A stretch of DNA of 64,000 nt from NCBI RefSeq assembly GCF_050281185.1, contig NZ_JBNNWS010000003.1:124001-188000 (forward strand). Direction: 5' to 3'. A model generated the notes under the pieces. That model saw only the letters and a list, made by a program, of their open reading frames with translations, did not search any database and was not told the origin of the DNA. Position numbers and translations under genes: made by a program. Source of the DNA: Heyndrickxia sp050281185. Its GTDB lineage: Bacteria > Bacillota > Bacilli > Bacillales > Bacillaceae_C. This document shows positions 10,101 to 18,641 of this stretch, in pieces (positions within the stretch are counted from its first letter, which is position 1; every line of letters starts with the position of its first letter).

Positions 10101-13100
10101 CTAGTAAACTGGAAGGTTTATATTAACCGTGGCCAATCCCTTGTGTCAAATGCAAAAATCATCGACGAACCAAGTGCAAACCAAATTTTATTAGGAAACA
10201 GCTTCAAGCTATTTGGTACGAAAGTCGATACAAATGGAACTGTAACAAAAGACAAGGAACTAGAACTTGATAAAGATTACACTTTAACCATCCATGAAGA
10301 TGAGGCTGGAAACCAAAGCTTTGAATTAAGCTTCAAAGACGATATTGATTCTGCTTATATTTTAGAATATCAATCGTATTTGAATGCACGAGATAAAGAG
10401 CAGGCCTCAAACAAAGTTTTCTTTGAAGGAGAAAACAATCAAGATATAGAAGATCAAGATGAAATTTCCTTTACAGTGAGATTGTCAGGAGGATCTGGTA
10501 CAGGATCTGGTGAAACCGGTCAACTTACCTTAATAAAGGTCGATGCAGATGATAAAGAGCATTTTTTACCTGGAGCGACGTTTACACTTTATGATTCAAC
10601 TGGTGTTGCGATCAAAACCGCTACAACAGATGAGGAAGGGAAAATCGTCTTTAATAAATTGTTGTACGATGAATATTTTATTAAAGAAGTTTCAGCCCCT
10701 GAAGGTTATGTTGTTTCAATATCTGATAAGAATAAAGGGGAAAAAGTAAAACTTCATGAAAAAGAACAAAAAGTAACAATTGAAAATAAAAAAATACAAC
10801 GAGCGGTTGAATTGATAAAAGTTGACAAAGATAATCCTACTATCGTATTAAAAGGGGCAGAATTCACATTACTAACAAAAGATGGCGAGCTTATTAAAGA
10901 AAAACTAATCACCGACAAGGACGGGAAAATATCTGTCTCTGATTTAAAACCTGGTGACTATCAGTTAGTTGAAATAGATGCACCTTTTGGCTATGTACTA
11001 GATACTAAGCCAATCCCTTTCACGATCAAAAAGGATCAAACCGAAGTTATTAAACTAACAGCTAAAAATACAATAAAGACCGGCAGCTTCGAGTTAACAA
11101 AAGAGGATGAAGATGATGAGACTATTCTTTTAGAAGATGCAGAATTCAAGTTATTAACAAAAGATGGCGAGCTTATTAGAGAGAATCTTACAACTGATAA
11201 GGACGGGAAATTTACTGTTCTTAACCTAAAACCTGGTGACTATCAGCTAATTGAAACAAAAGCACCTTTTGGTTATGTCTTAAACACTACGCCAATCCCT
11301 TTCACAATTAAGAAAAATCAAACGGAAGCTATCAAACTAACAGCTAAAAATAAATTAGCGAATGGCAGCTTCGAGTTAACGAAAGTGGATGAAGATAATG
11401 AAACGATTACCTTAAAAGGTGCAGAATTCAAGGTACTAACAAAAGATGGCAAGCTCATTAAAGAAAAACTAATCACTGACAAGGACGGGAAAATTTTTGT
11501 CTCTGACTTAAAACCTGGTGAATACCAGTTAATTGAAACAGATGCACCTTATGCCTATGTCTTAAACAATACGCCAATCCCTTTCACGATCAAAAAGAAT
11601 CAAACCGAAGTTATCAAACTAATTGCTAAAAATTCATTAAAAACAGGCAGCTTCGAGTTAACGAAAGTGGATGAAGATGATGAGACCATTACATTAGAAG
11701 GTGCAGAATTCAAGGTACTAACAAAAGATGGAAAGTTTATTAAAGAGAAATTAACAACTGACAAGGACGGGAAAATTTCATCTGACTTAAAACCTGGTGA
11801 CTATCAATTAATTGAAACAAAAGCACCTTTTGGCTATGTTTTAAACACTACGTCAATCCCTTTTACAATTAAGAAAAATCAAACCGAAGTTATTAAACTA
11901 ACAGCTAGAAATAAAATAAAGACTGGTAGCTTTGAGTTGAAAAAAGTGGATAAAGATAATGAAGAAATTACATTAGAAGATGCAGAATTTAAATTACTAA
12001 CAAAAAATGGTGTTCTTGTTATAGATAAATTAACAACTGACAAGGATGGGAAAATTTTCGTCCGTGACTTAAGACCTGGTGACTATCAGTTAATTGAAAC
12101 GAAAGCACCTTTTGGCTATGTTTTAGACACTACGCCAATTCCATTCACTATCGAAATGGATCAAACAGAAGTTATCAAACTAACAGCTAAAAATGTATTA
12201 ATGACTGGAAGCTTTGAATTAACGAAAGTGGATGAAGATAATGCGACAATTACATTAGAAGGTGCAGAATTCAAGTTACTAACAAAAGATGGCGTTCTTA
12301 TTAGAGAGACATTAACAACTGACAAGGACGGGAAAATCTTCGTTTCTGACTTAAAACCTGGCGACTATCAGTTAATCGAAACGAAAGCACCGAATGATTA
12401 TGAGATAAACAAAACACCTATAGAATTTACAATTGAAAAAGGCGTTGAGAAAACTGTAACTCGTACATTTGAAAATAGCTTAATTCCTGGCAATGTGATC
12501 TTAACAAAAATCCATAAAAACAATCCTTCAGTCACATTAAAAGGCGCGCTCTTTAAGCTGGAAAAACAAGACGGTACACTCATTAAGGACAATTTAGAAA
12601 CAGATGATCAAGGGCAAATTAAAGTAGAAAACCTTAAGCCGGGTGATTATCAATTTATTGAAACAAAGGCACCTTTTGGGTACACACTTAATTCGACACC
12701 ACTTAAGTTTACAATTGAAAGAAGTCAAACAAAGCCGTTAGAAATCAGCTTTGAAAATGAGATCATTTACTACCCGCCAGTTGATCCTAAGGGATCGGTT
12801 GAATTGACTAAAGTTGATAAAGATCAGCCGTTATTAGGATTAGAAAATGCAGTTTTCACCTTAAAAGATCAAAATGGAACCATTATTAAAGAAGGATTAA
12901 CCACGGATAAACAAGGTAAGCTGACGATCGATCAATTAAAACCTGGTACCTACCAGTTGATCGAAACAAAAGCACCTTTCGGCTATGTTTTGGATGAAAA
13001 GCCAATCACATTTACAATCATCAATGAACCATTAGGTGTATTAAAGATTACTTTTACGAATCAACTAAAAACAGGGGCCGTTGAATTAGTAAAGGTTGAT

Positions 13101-13946
13101 AAAGATGATCATCATCACAAGTTAGCAGGTGCCGAGTTTACCTTACAGACAAAAGACGGTTCAGTTATTCAAAAACGCCTTACAACGAATAAGGAAGGAA
13201 AACTGGATGTTTCGAATTTAAAACCTGGCGATTATCAATTGATCGAAACGAAATCACCGGTTGGGTATATTTTAAACCCAGAACCTATTGATTTTACAAT
13301 CAGCGTTGGACAAATGGAAAAGTTACAAATAACTTTTGAAAACGAAAAAGTGGATGATGACGGAAACAAAACAGAAATTGAAAAAGGAACAGTCGAGTTA
13401 ACGAAAGTCGATCAAAAAAACCATTCTATCCATTTAGAAAATGCTGTATTCACACTTAAAGATAAAAAAGGAAAAATTATTGCCGATAACTTAACGACGA
13501 ATAAAGATGGAAAACTTGTGCTCACAGATTTAAAACCTGGCAGCTATCAGTTTATCGAAACTAAAGCACCAAAACATTACATCTTAGACGGCACACCAAT
13601 CCAATTCACGATTAAAAAAAATCAAGAAACCTTTATTAAAGTTACGGTAGAAAACGAAAAACAACAAAAAGATAATGATGATGATAAGCCAAACGGAAAT
13701 AATAATGGACATAATAATAATGGACATAATAACGGAAATGATTCGGGGAATGATCCAAATAATGGATCAAATAATAATTCAGACAACAACTTGGATAATG
13801 ATTCAAGTGATCACAATAACAAAGATCAATCCCATTTCCAATTACCTAATACAGCTACTAATATGTACACGTGGTTATTTATTGGTGTTTCCTTATTAAT
13901 CATCGGTTCTATCCTATTTACCATTAGTCGTAGAAGATTAGAATAA
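7188..13946 (+). CDS. Giant LPNTA-anchored adhesin with SpaA/CnaB-like repeats
   Basis: The 2252-residue surface protein has a signal peptide (about 1-31, ending SNAA). Two related adhesin-type beta domains follow (about 33-175 and 250-400), separated by an Asn/Glu-rich linker. Next come five diverged collagen-binding-like domains (about 400-1105, each with a WxIxxN-type strand and an SAY-type strand). Eleven SpaA/CnaB-like repeats of about 95 residues fill 1111-2158. An Asn/Asp/His/Gly-rich spacer precedes the sorting signal: LPNTA at 2219-2223, a hydrophobic helix and RRRLE. The repeats keep Lys (ELTKVD), Glu (IETKAP) and terminal Asn (KN/EN), the residues of intramolecular isopeptide bonds. 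The ribosome site is CGGAGG. It probably forms a rigid stalk for attachment; the ligand is unknown. Confidence 0.93.
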   Translation: MKRKISILTIVFFLISQTIFLRLGPIQQSNAAELKGLLLTDVSIKDENGQMIDADNHPNLLPQRDEMVQVTYNWKLSESVTDGDQISFQVPAQFSIHQEGDHPLTISGGTTIGSYHITGSGNVTVSLNDEAENHANDQGEIVIPAQFNESVISGNDAVAITFNLIDNTKTINVMFASNNNEEETVSAPKTDDESVKEASDETNGANETNVESESNETNVANDANEAIEANDANKINDSQKEIASAQIKENIITGVTLTNKEGVEIDANKNPTNRPLVGSEVIIQYEWALQNKHGYKAGDTFEFQLPEAFELYNDVDGDLISSFGKVGTFKVTKKDNKAIMTFNDSIEKLSNIKGTIEIWSIFSKTKITGSTHQEIKFPIRDEEKTIIIDFLPPKGSTIDKKGTPDRGYNAKKIDWTIDFNKQLDQISNAIVKDPIQAGLVLQPESIKLFNLDVKIDGTVTLGEPVDPNNYDIIKAEDGKSFEIHFKSDINSAYRITYTTDITDDDGEKYTNKATLSGKEINDASAKAEVSVGRGVPLSKKALKYDSSTQTIEWEIKYNYNQKTIKKEDAKLIDLFSNSHKLMDGEFKVYKITLDDYGNEKESETKLLDKDKDYKITPTSTKDQNGFELQFKQDISSAYKIVYKTVTTDKVFDDGSISNTVKSSSDEKTIGQSISQEVLHKYFKGANYAEKTVNWEITFNKNNFEMNNAVLTDTFINKGLKLIVESLKIKDKAGKELTKDKDFTLESSEGKGFTIKFTNPVKNSYTVTFTTKFNDDWKGSKETKEYKNHALLTWKDEKGEQKEKEDSATFNPDQYTKDNGFKDGSYDATKKEITWKIGINYNLKTFEHAKVQDFLLNGQQLVKDSIEVYEMELTGGEKGVKIGSPVEKDQYTVHEIKDENNNPGFRIEFNEKIERGYYITFKTTLKDQLVNGEYENTATVFNGENKITELKASVSVKHGGEYVKKEGQQDGKLVNWKVYINRGQSLVSNAKIIDEPSANQILLGNSFKLFGTKVDTNGTVTKDKELELDKDYTLTIHEDEAGNQSFELSFKDDIDSAYILEYQSYLNARDKEQASNKVFFEGENNQDIEDQDEISFTVRLSGGSGTGSGETGQLTLIKVDADDKEHFLPGATFTLYDSTGVAIKTATTDEEGKIVFNKLLYDEYFIKEVSAPEGYVVSISDKNKGEKVKLHEKEQKVTIENKKIQRAVELIKVDKDNPTIVLKGAEFTLLTKDGELIKEKLITDKDGKISVSDLKPGDYQLVEIDAPFGYVLDTKPIPFTIKKDQTEVIKLTAKNTIKTGSFELTKEDEDDETILLEDAEFKLLTKDGELIRENLTTDKDGKFTVLNLKPGDYQLIETKAPFGYVLNTTPIPFTIKKNQTEAIKLTAKNKLANGSFELTKVDEDNETITLKGAEFKVLTKDGKLIKEKLITDKDGKIFVSDLKPGEYQLIETDAPYAYVLNNTPIPFTIKKNQTEVIKLIAKNSLKTGSFELTKVDEDDETITLEGAEFKVLTKDGKFIKEKLTTDKDGKISSDLKPGDYQLIETKAPFGYVLNTTSIPFTIKKNQTEVIKLTARNKIKTGSFELKKVDKDNEEITLEDAEFKLLTKNGVLVIDKLTTDKDGKIFVRDLRPGDYQLIETKAPFGYVLDTTPIPFTIEMDQTEVIKLTAKNVLMTGSFELTKVDEDNATITLEGAEFKLLTKDGVLIRETLTTDKDGKIFVSDLKPGDYQLIETKAPNDYEINKTPIEFTIEKGVEKTVTRTFENSLIPGNVILTKIHKNNPSVTLKGALFKLEKQDGTLIKDNLETDDQGQIKVENLKPGDYQFIETKAPFGYTLNSTPLKFTIERSQTKPLEISFENEIIYYPPVDPKGSVELTKVDKDQPLLGLENAVFTLKDQNGTIIKEGLTTDKQGKLTIDQLKPGTYQLIETKAPFGYVLDEKPITFTIINEPLGVLKITFTNQLKTGAVELVKVDKDDHHHKLAGAEFTLQTKDGSVIQKRLTTNKEGKLDVSNLKPGDYQLIETKSPVGYILNPEPIDFTISVGQMEKLQITFENEKVDDDGNKTEIEKGTVELTKVDQKNHSIHLENAVFTLKDKKGKIIADNLTTNKDGKLVLTDLKPGSYQFIETKAPKHYILDGTPIQFTIKKNQETFIKVTVENEKQQKDNDDDKPNGNNNGHNNNGHNNGNDSGNDPNNGSNNNSDNNLDNDSSDHNNKDQSHFQLPNTATNMYTWLFIGVSLLIIGSILFTISRRRLE
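10518..13662 (+). repeat. Eleven tandem SpaA/CnaB-coding repeats within the adhesin gene
   Basis: Units of about 285 bp encode one beta-sandwich each. Units 2-7 (about 10803-12480) are very alike in DNA, while units 1 and 8-11 are diverged. Unit 5 lacks one codon in its GKIFVSDLKP segment and reads GKISSDLKP. Similar units next to each other suggest recent expansion by recombination and may make assembly of this region unreliable. Confidence 0.9.
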
Positions 13947-13972
13947 TAATAAACTAATAAAATATTAACAAG

Positions 13973-14005
13973 CCTGCCACATACGAATAATAGTGGCAGG
14001 TTTTT
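13973..14005 (+). terminator. Rho-independent terminator after the adhesin gene
   Basis: CCTGCCAC and GTGGCAGG form a stem around 12 bases, followed by TTTTT, 26 bases past the adhesin stop codon. Confidence 0.85.
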
Positions 14006-14133
14006 CAATTAGGACTACTTTTCTATATTATGATACGGGATTCTATATTAGTAGAGATTAAAAATCTGCATTGTTTGAGGTGTAACTAAATAGCATTTAC
14101 ACCATAAAACAACAATAATATTAACAAAATTAG

Positions 14134-14165
14134 AAGAAAAAGACCGACATTTAGAATGCCGATCA
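14134..14165 (-). terminator. Terminator after the ArsR-family gene
   Basis: On the minus strand GATCGGCAT and ATGTCGGTC pair with G-U tolerance, followed by TTTTTCTTC. It lies just past the stop of the ArsR gene. Confidence 0.6.
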
Positions 14166-14179
14166 TACTTTCATTAATG

Positions 14180-14551
14180 CTATTTTTTAATTTCATCGGA
14201 ATCGTTTTTAATAACTTTTAATCCCGGGTTCACGTCATTTTCAACTACATGCTTAAGCATGGACAGTTTATTGTTCCAAAATTGCTCGTAATATGAAAGC
14301 CATTGTTTTAATTCTGTTAACGGCTCTGGTTGCAGCCGATAGCGTTTTTCTCTTCCAACCTTTCGTCCGCTAATCAATTCTGCTTCTGAGAGGATGTGAA
14401 GATGCTTTGCAACAGCTGTACGAGTCATAGGAAAATGGGAAGTAATTTCCGAAATGGGTAATTCTTTTTCGGAAAGTAATCTTAAAACCTCTCTCCGAGT
14501 AGGGTCTGCAATCGCTTGAAAGACATCATACTTTTGTACGGATGAATTCAT
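14180..14551 (-). CDS. ArsR-family helix-turn-helix repressor (SdpR-like)
   Basis: The 123-residue protein is a winged helix of ArsR type: DVFQAIADPTRREVLRLLSE, then the recognition region MTRTAVAKHLHILSEAELI and the wing GREKRYRL. No clear metal-binding cysteine pair is present (no ELCVCDL-type motif), so it belongs with the SdpR-like group often paired with SRPBCC proteins. Its ATG overlaps the upstream SRPBCC stop (TAATG), so the two are translationally coupled. It probably autorepresses through the inverted repeat at 15004-15053. The inducer is unknown. Confidence 0.88.
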   Translation of the reverse strand: MNSSVQKYDVFQAIADPTRREVLRLLSEKELPISEITSHFPMTRTAVAKHLHILSEAELISGRKVGREKRYRLQPEPLTELKQWLSYYEQFWNNKLSMLKHVVENDVNPGLKVIKNDSDEIKK

Positions 14552-14979
14552 TAACCCTCAACAACCTTTGGCAACCGTTCTTGAACAATTCCAATCCAAC
14601 CTTTTTCCATAGTGTCACGAATAACTGAACTTTTCTGATTTGCTTTTTGAACAATCGCATCAGGATGCTGCCAGCCACCATGAATCAGTGTGAACTCTGT
14701 TTTATTCCCTAGATCTTTTAAAATAAATGTAGCAAACCATCCTTCGGTATCCCAAGTAAAAGAAAGGCGATGGGGAGGATCCAACTCTGTAACTTTACAA
14801 GGAGATGGACCAAAAGGTGATTGTAAATGAAATTCATATCCAACTTCTGGCTGGAAATCATTTGGCATAAACCATGATGCAATACCATCAGAGGTTGATA
14901 CTGTTTCCCAAACCTTTTGAATAGGTGCTTCTAAAATCACTGTTTGCTTAATATCTTGTAGAGTATTTTGATTATCCAT
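14551..14979 (-). CDS. SRPBCC (AHSA1/START-like) domain protein
   Basis: The 142-residue single-domain protein has the AHSA1-type pattern: VILEAPIQKVWETVSTSDGIASWF at the N-terminus, FTWDTEGWFATFILKD in the middle and a C-terminal helix ending in MEKGWIGIVQERLPK. Such proteins bind hydrophobic ligands in a helix-grip cavity; a substrate cannot be assigned. It is the first gene of a two-gene operon with the ArsR repressor, a common pairing in Firmicutes, with its own sigma-A type promoter. Confidence 0.88.
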   Translation of the reverse strand: MDNQNTLQDIKQTVILEAPIQKVWETVSTSDGIASWFMPNDFQPEVGYEFHLQSPFGPSPCKVTELDPPHRLSFTWDTEGWFATFILKDLGNKTEFTLIHGGWQHPDAIVQKANQKSSVIRDTMEKGWIGIVQERLPKVVEG

Positions 14980-15003
14980 ATTGTCCCTCTTTCTCGTTAA
15001 AAT

Positions 15004-15058
15004 ATAACACCTTTTAGTTTCATTTTGAATTATATAAAACCTTTTGGTGTTATGTCAA
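15004..15058 (-). promoter_or_regulatory. Promoter and inverted-repeat operator of the SRPBCC-ArsR operon
   Basis: On the minus strand TTGACA (15053-15058) and TATAAT (15029-15034) are spaced by 18 bases, a near-consensus sigma-A promoter. The repeats ATAACACC (15004-15011) and GGTGTTAT (15046-15053) flank the -10 region, with related inner bases (CTTTTAG and CCTTTTGG). This is what an ArsR autorepressor operator would look like. Confidence 0.7.
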
Positions 15059-15241
15059 CATTCATTTATGCTCTTTTCTTAAACTATATATTTTTTTAAA
15101 TCGGTATTAACAGACTATTCGAATCTCTGCGAGCGACCCCCACAACTAAAAAGATTGTTTCGAAACCTTTATACTGAGTCAATTGTACGTTTAACTTTTG
15201 CAATTTCATGTTTATCTATACTGTAAGGAAACGGTGACATC

Positions 15242-17386
15242 ATGCCTGAAACGAATCAAACTCGTGAAGAGTATAAATTATCAATGAAAAGGAAAAAGAA
15301 TAGTCGATCAAATTCACTTGCTAAAAGTGTATTGATAAAACTTTTTCTTGGATGTTTAATATTCGGATTTATTTCTTTAGGAATAGTAGTAGTAATTTTT
15401 CTAGCTATTATTAAAGATGCACCTGAACTAGATAAGTCCAAATTAGCCGATCCTCTTTCAACGAAGTTCTATGACAAGAACGGGAAATTTGTTCATGAAT
15501 ACGGAATGGAAAAACGTACGAAAATCACTTACCAACAGGTCCCTAAAGTACTTGAGCAAGCGGTAATTGCTACGGAAGATGGCCGCTTTTACAGCCACCA
15601 TGGGATTGATGTTAAAAGGACAGCAAAAGCCATTTTTGAAAATATTACAAATGGATTTGGCTCTCAAGGTGGAAGTACGATTACGCAGCAGGTGATTAAG
15701 AATTCTTTTTTATCTCCTGAAAAAACGACAAAACGAAAGATACAGGAATGGTATTTAGCATACAAGCTGGAGGAAGAATATTCAAAGCATGAAATTTTGA
15801 TCATGTATTTAAATAAAATCAATTTTGGTAATGGCTCCTATGGGGTAGCTGCTGCCGCAAAAAGTTATTATGGTCTAGATGTAAAGGATTTAAAAAAAAT
15901 GACGCTCGCGGAAGCTGCTACTTTAGCTGGGCTCCCCCAAAGTCCAAATAATTATGATCCTTCCAAACCAGAAAATAAGAAAGCTGCTGAACAGAGACGT
16001 AATATCGTCTTAAAATCGATGAATAGACAAGGGTATATCACCAAGAAGCAAATGCTAGATGCAATGAACATTTCGGTAACTAAAGGAATTATTAAAAATA
16101 AGCAAAAAGGTATGCCATATGAAGGTTTCTTAGATGCTGCAGTACGAGAAGTGGAGAGCAAATTAAAGAATGTAGATATAAGTACTGACGGATTACAGAT
16201 TTACCTAACGTTAGATCCAGAAATTCAACAGTATGCTGATGAATTAGCAAACTCGAAAAAATTCATTGATTATCCAAATGAACGCTTCCAAACAGCATTT
16301 ACGTTTATGGATTCCCGTACAGGTGAAGTTAGAGCCATTGGGAGTGGTCGTAATAAATACAAAGCCACTTTTCGCGGAAACAACCTGGTTATCGACTCAA
16401 AACTTCAACCTGGATCGACGTTTAAACCGATTTTTGATTATGCTCCAGCAATAGAGAAGTTAAAATGGTCAACGTATCATCAAGTTGTTGATGAACCATA
16501 TCATTATTCAAATGGGGATCCTATTCGAAATGCCTATAAGAATTACAGTGGCTCTATGTCAATCCGAAATGCACTAGTTGAATCTCGGAACATTCCCGCT
16601 TTAAAAACATTGCAACAGGTAGGTTTAAATGAAGCAAAGAATTTCGCGAAATCTCTAGGCATTACATTCCCTAATGATCAAGTTTATGAATCCTTTGCAA
16701 TTGGCAGCAACCCTGTTTCCACTCTTCAATTAGCAGGAGCATACGGAGCATTTGCAAATAAAGGAATGTATACAAAGCCACACTTTGTTACAAAAGTTGT
16801 TCTCTCAAATGGAAAAACAATCTCCTTTAAGCCAAAAAGCAAGCGAGTTATGGAAGATTATACCGCTTATATGATTACAGATATCCTCCGTGGTGTAATC
16901 CATGCTCCAAATGGAACGGGGCATAGTGCAGACATACCAGGTTTAGATATTGCAGGTAAGACAGGGACAACCAATTTTGACCTCAATACAACTAGAAAAT
17001 TTGGGTTTCCAGAGAGCGCTACTAATGATAGTTGGTTTGCAGGCTATACACCAAATTACACAATGACCGTATGGACTGGTTACCCACGAATTAATTTCGG
17101 AAACTATATGGCAGGAGAAACAACGAAAATTTCTCACTTTATTTTTAAATCAATGATTCAAAGATTCGAAACTGGAAAGAGCCATTTTGAACAACCGCCA
17201 ACAGTAGAAAAAATAAGAAATGAACTTTACATTAAAGGGGTCAATCCGGATATGCTGCCACCAGCTCCGAAACCCAAAAAGAAAAAAGAGCAGTGGGAAA
17301 AGGATAAAAAGCATCATAAGCCTAAACACGAAAAAGAGAAGCACAAGAAAAAAGGAAAGAAGCATAAGGGGAAAAAGAAGCATTAA
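15242..17386 (+). CDS. Class A penicillin-binding protein (PBP1A family)
   Basis: The 714-residue bifunctional peptidoglycan synthase has a cytoplasmic basic N-terminus and a membrane helix (about 31-57). A GT51 glycosyltransferase follows, with Glu112 in ATEDGRFYSHHGID and the GGSTITQQ motif. The transpeptidase has Ser392 in GSTFKP, the SRN motif at 448-450 and KTGT at 573-576. The last 40 residues are strikingly Lys/His-rich, perhaps binding anionic wall polymers. It polymerises and cross-links glycan strands on the outer face of the membrane. The ATG follows AAGGAAACGGTGA; an internal start at Met15 is possible. It appears monocistronic. Confidence 0.93.
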   Translation: MPETNQTREEYKLSMKRKKNSRSNSLAKSVLIKLFLGCLIFGFISLGIVVVIFLAIIKDAPELDKSKLADPLSTKFYDKNGKFVHEYGMEKRTKITYQQVPKVLEQAVIATEDGRFYSHHGIDVKRTAKAIFENITNGFGSQGGSTITQQVIKNSFLSPEKTTKRKIQEWYLAYKLEEEYSKHEILIMYLNKINFGNGSYGVAAAAKSYYGLDVKDLKKMTLAEAATLAGLPQSPNNYDPSKPENKKAAEQRRNIVLKSMNRQGYITKKQMLDAMNISVTKGIIKNKQKGMPYEGFLDAAVREVESKLKNVDISTDGLQIYLTLDPEIQQYADELANSKKFIDYPNERFQTAFTFMDSRTGEVRAIGSGRNKYKATFRGNNLVIDSKLQPGSTFKPIFDYAPAIEKLKWSTYHQVVDEPYHYSNGDPIRNAYKNYSGSMSIRNALVESRNIPALKTLQQVGLNEAKNFAKSLGITFPNDQVYESFAIGSNPVSTLQLAGAYGAFANKGMYTKPHFVTKVVLSNGKTISFKPKSKRVMEDYTAYMITDILRGVIHAPNGTGHSADIPGLDIAGKTGTTNFDLNTTRKFGFPESATNDSWFAGYTPNYTMTVWTGYPRINFGNYMAGETTKISHFIFKSMIQRFETGKSHFEQPPTVEKIRNELYIKGVNPDMLPPAPKPKKKKEQWEKDKKHHKPKHEKEKHKKKGKKHKGKKKH

Positions 17387-17480
17387 ATATAAATTATCAA
17401 AAACCAATTAATCTCCAATCATTCATTTCATTTAAATAAGCAAAAAGAGAAATTATCTAGTTGCTTGAGCACAAAACATA

Positions 17481-17509
17481 AAAGAGCATCGGAACCCCGA
17501 TGCTCTTTT
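17481..17509. terminator. Bidirectional terminator between PBP and HAD genes
   Basis: AAAGAGCATCGG and CCGATGCTCTTTT form a 12-base stem with a four-base loop and A/T tracts on both sides. It lies between two convergent genes and can serve both. Confidence 0.9.
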
Positions 17510-17581
17510 ACTATAATTTTAGCTATTATTTTACGAGAACTAAATTAAGACTCCCCCTAAGCGAAACCTCTCCACTTAAGG

Positions 17582-18334
17582 CTAAAGAACCCAATGATAA
17601 AATGCCTTTGCAACCCCATTTTCTTCATTTGTATCGGTCACCCAATCAGCCGCTTTTTTCACTGTTTCTTGTGCATTGCCCATTGCTACTCCCAATCCGG
17701 CATCAGTAATCATGGCAATATCGTTTAAACTATCTCCCATCGCCATCACATTATCCATCGTTATACCAATTCTTTCACATAATTTTTCAAGCGCTTTTGC
17801 TTTACTGATACCATAAGGATTGACTTCCAGATTAGTAGGACTTGAATTGGTCACCTGGAATCTATTCTTCTTTAGTTCCTCCATAATCGTTTGCCGAATC
17901 TCATCATCTTCTATATCGAAACCAAACTTTAACCATTCATATTCTGAGAAGGCGAAATCTGTCGGAAAATCCTCCCGATAAACCTGATCAACCGTAACGG
18001 CCCAGAACCTTGTATTATGCAGCTTCTTCAAATCCCACATCATTTCGATTTCCTCGACCTGTAATAAATTTCGCTCCAATAAATTTCCATTTGAATCCCA
18101 TGTCTCACCGCCATTTACTGTAACGAGAAATGAATTCAACTGCAACTCCTTTGCATACTGATGTACAGTTCCATAAGAACGGCCAGTACTTATAACAATA
18201 TGTATACCCATCTCTTTTGCTTTTGTGATTGCTTGTTTATTAATATCTGAAATTTTATGTTCATTATTAAGGAGTGTCCCATCCATATCCAAAGCAATTA
18301 AGCGAATATCCCGTTTTTGTGTGATAGCTTTCAT
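17582..18334 (-). CDS. Cof-type HAD-IIB phosphatase
   Basis: The 250-residue protein shows the HAD motifs in order: DMDGTLLNN (Asp16, Asp18), VISTGRSYG (motif II), a lysine in GISKAKALEKLCE (motif III) and MGDSLNDIAMI (motif IV). The cap between motifs II and III is the IIB type. Such enzymes dephosphorylate sugar phosphates, nucleotides or cofactors; the substrate cannot be read from the sequence. GGGAGG precedes the ATG. It is a single gene, convergent with the PBP gene. Confidence 0.9.
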   Translation of the reverse strand: MKAITQKRDIRLIALDMDGTLLNNEHKISDINKQAITKAKEMGIHIVISTGRSYGTVHQYAKELQLNSFLVTVNGGETWDSNGNLLERNLLQVEEIEMMWDLKKLHNTRFWAVTVDQVYREDFPTDFAFSEYEWLKFGFDIEDDEIRQTIMEELKKNRFQVTNSSPTNLEVNPYGISKAKALEKLCERIGITMDNVMAMGDSLNDIAMITDAGLGVAMGNAQETVKKAADWVTDTNEENGVAKAFYHWVL

Positions 18335-18479
18335 TACGTCCTCCCTTTCTCACCATACCTTTTCCAACTATTCTAATACAATTTATCCCTTTTCGAAAGA
18401 AATTATCAATGTAAAACGTTTATCATAGAAATGAAAAGCCATTGTAAGAAGTACATTTTCTTATTTTTGAGTAAAAATC

Positions 18480-18537
18480 GGTGTCAGGCACCGCTCGTGG
18501 ACATTTCGCATTTTTTTCCACCTCAGACGGACAGTGC
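18480..18537 (+). repeat. Dispersed 58-bp repeat, copy A (GGTGTCAGGCACC family)
   Basis: The element starts with GGTGTCAGGCACC, then CGTGGAC, a T-rich spacer, TTTTTTTCCACC and GGACAGTGCT. GGTG/CACC and GTGGA/TCCAC are self-complementary, so the RNA can fold. Three more copies in the same orientation are at 19979, 24532 and 48176. It lies in the gap 18335-18641, where nothing else was recognised. Confidence 0.85.
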
Positions 18538-18594
18538 TAAGTTATTTATCCTTTATTTGCTTAATGGAGCTAGACAACTATATCAATCATTCCC

Positions 18595-18637
18595 ACAAAA
18601 AAAGAAGGTAAAGCTTAGGCGAAGCCCAAGAATTACC
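18595..18637 (-). terminator. Terminator of the 35-residue membrane-peptide gene
   Basis: On the minus strand the arms GGTAATTCTTGGGC and GCCTAAGCTTTACC pair with small mismatches around a TTC loop, followed by TTCTTTTTTT. It begins 5 bases after the small ORF stop, which supports that ORF as a real transcription unit. Confidence 0.75.
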
Positions 18638-18641
18638 TCAA

